From the NCBI RefSeq assembly GCF_002860285.1, contig NZ_PGVF01000001.1, forward strand, positions 558,001 to 622,000: DNA of 64,000 bases. Direction: 5' to 3'. A program made the position numbers and the translations under genes. Below the pieces are notes generated by a model, which worked only from the letters and a program-made list of their open reading frames with translations, had not been told where the DNA came from and ran no database searches. Of this stretch, positions 63,604 to 64,000 are shown in pieces (positions within the stretch are counted from its first letter, which is position 1; every line of letters starts with the position of its first letter). This DNA comes from Bacillus sp. M6-12 (GTDB taxonomy: Bacteria; Bacillota; Bacilli; Bacillales; DSM-1321).

Positions 63604-64000
63604 CATCACTACATATTTGTTATCTGTTTTTATGACAAGACTCATATCCATTAACGCTTGAAGGGATTTATTGATTTTTTCACGTTCAAACGCAAAACAA
63701 TCTTCAATCGTTAATTCAGAGATTTCTTTACCTTCTTTATCTAATAGATAAATAAACGTATAGATTAATTTATCCTCTAAAGAAAGCTCCTTTTTAGCAT
63801 CTATGGATTTAAGTCTTTTCTTTTCAGATATGTCTCCTCTTTTATTGGAAGATTCATTTGACTTTTTACTCCATTGTCTTTTACTGAACTCTGCTAAATC
63901 TCCACGATGAATGTTCTTTGCAAAGTGCTCAATGGCTGGAATGTCCTTTTCATTCCAATATCGTGTTTTTTGTTTACCGATTTTAATAGGTTCTGGAATT
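63601..64000 (-). CDS. putative DNA-binding protein, C-terminal part (cut by window edge)
   Basis: Open frame from the right edge to a TAA at 63601-63603, 133 codons visible. The first part (IPEPIKIGKQKTRYWNEKDI) has the look of a MerR/AlpA-like winged helix, the last ~60 residues (KLIYTFIYLLDKEGKE, DCFAFEREKINKSLQALMDM) read as a second winged helix. The middle is Lys/Ser-rich. Likely a regulator or replication-initiation accessory protein; the N-terminus is missing, so the family cannot be fixed. Confidence 0.6.
   Translation of the reverse strand, partial: IPEPIKIGKQKTRYWNEKDIPAIEHFAKNIHRGDLAEFSKRQWSKKSNESSNKRGDISEKKRLKSIDAKKELSLEDKLIYTFIYLLDKEGKEISELTIEDCFAFEREKINKSLQALMDMSLVIKTDNKYVVM

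Noticed and set aside
1..64000. tRNA, rRNA or known riboswitch genes
   Set aside because: Looked for cloverleaf-like inverted repeats with CCA ends and for common riboswitch cores; none seen by eye, though a covariance search was not possible.
1..64000. Insertion sequences or transposase genes
   Set aside because: No transposase motifs or terminal inverted repeats with target duplications were found in the readings.

Overview
The window is AT-rich DNA (roughly one third G+C by eye) with Bacillus-type signals: strong AGGAGG-type ribosome sites, many TTG and GTG starts, sigma-A promoters and short stem-plus-T-run terminators. The content suggests a very large extrachromosomal replicon of a Bacillus-like host, either a megaplasmid or a giant phage-like genome. 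It carries an actin-type partition operon and its own DNA polymerase III alpha, DnaG-type primase, SSB, thymidine kinase, RecG, RNase R and ClpX. It also has an ArdA-like anti-restriction protein and an orphan adenine methyltransferase. No virion genes, insertion sequences, tRNAs, rRNAs or CRISPR arrays were seen. Most genes lie on the minus strand.

Layout. 1-9.4 kb: CNNM-type membrane protein (cut by the edge), DegV, CDF metal exporter, RNase R, RecG and unknowns. 9.6-15.8 kb: ClpX, a CheY receiver and an ABC exporter operon with a 46-residue membrane peptide. 15.8-19 kb: ParM/Alp-like partition operon and a MazF/PemK-like protein. 19-28 kb: NADAR enzyme, two divergent UPF0316 paralogues, methyltransferase, DEDDh exonuclease, SpoT-like alarmone hydrolase, guanylate kinase-like enzyme and a C39-like protease. 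28-34 kb: phosphoesterase, SPFH/NfeD pair and ArdA-like protein. 34-51 kb: chemoreceptor, AAA+ ATPase, lytic transglycosylase, HD-GYP phosphodiesterase, HD-containing CCA-adding enzyme, TraX, a P-loop ATPase and a SLOG-fold protein. 51.5-64 kb: replication block of dnaE, VWA/CobT-like and HIRAN-AAA/CobS-like genes, primase, ssb and tdk.

The most unusual structure is regulatory. Two families of palindromic sites recur throughout. Family A has core TTGAC-N4-GTCAA, about 20 sites. Family B is TTGTAAA-N6-TTTACAA, nine sites. In most cases one arm of the palindrome is itself the -35 hexamer (TTGACT for A, TTTACA for B), set exactly 17 bp from a -10 box. At the UPF0316 pair a single B site drives both directions and an A site lies in one leader. 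This looks like two replicon-wide regulons, each read by its own unidentified DNA-binding protein. A third recurrent element, AACAGGT followed by a T/A run and GGGAGAG, sits in the 5' leaders of the replication genes and several others.

All functions are inferred by reading translations and motifs by eye; no database search was run.
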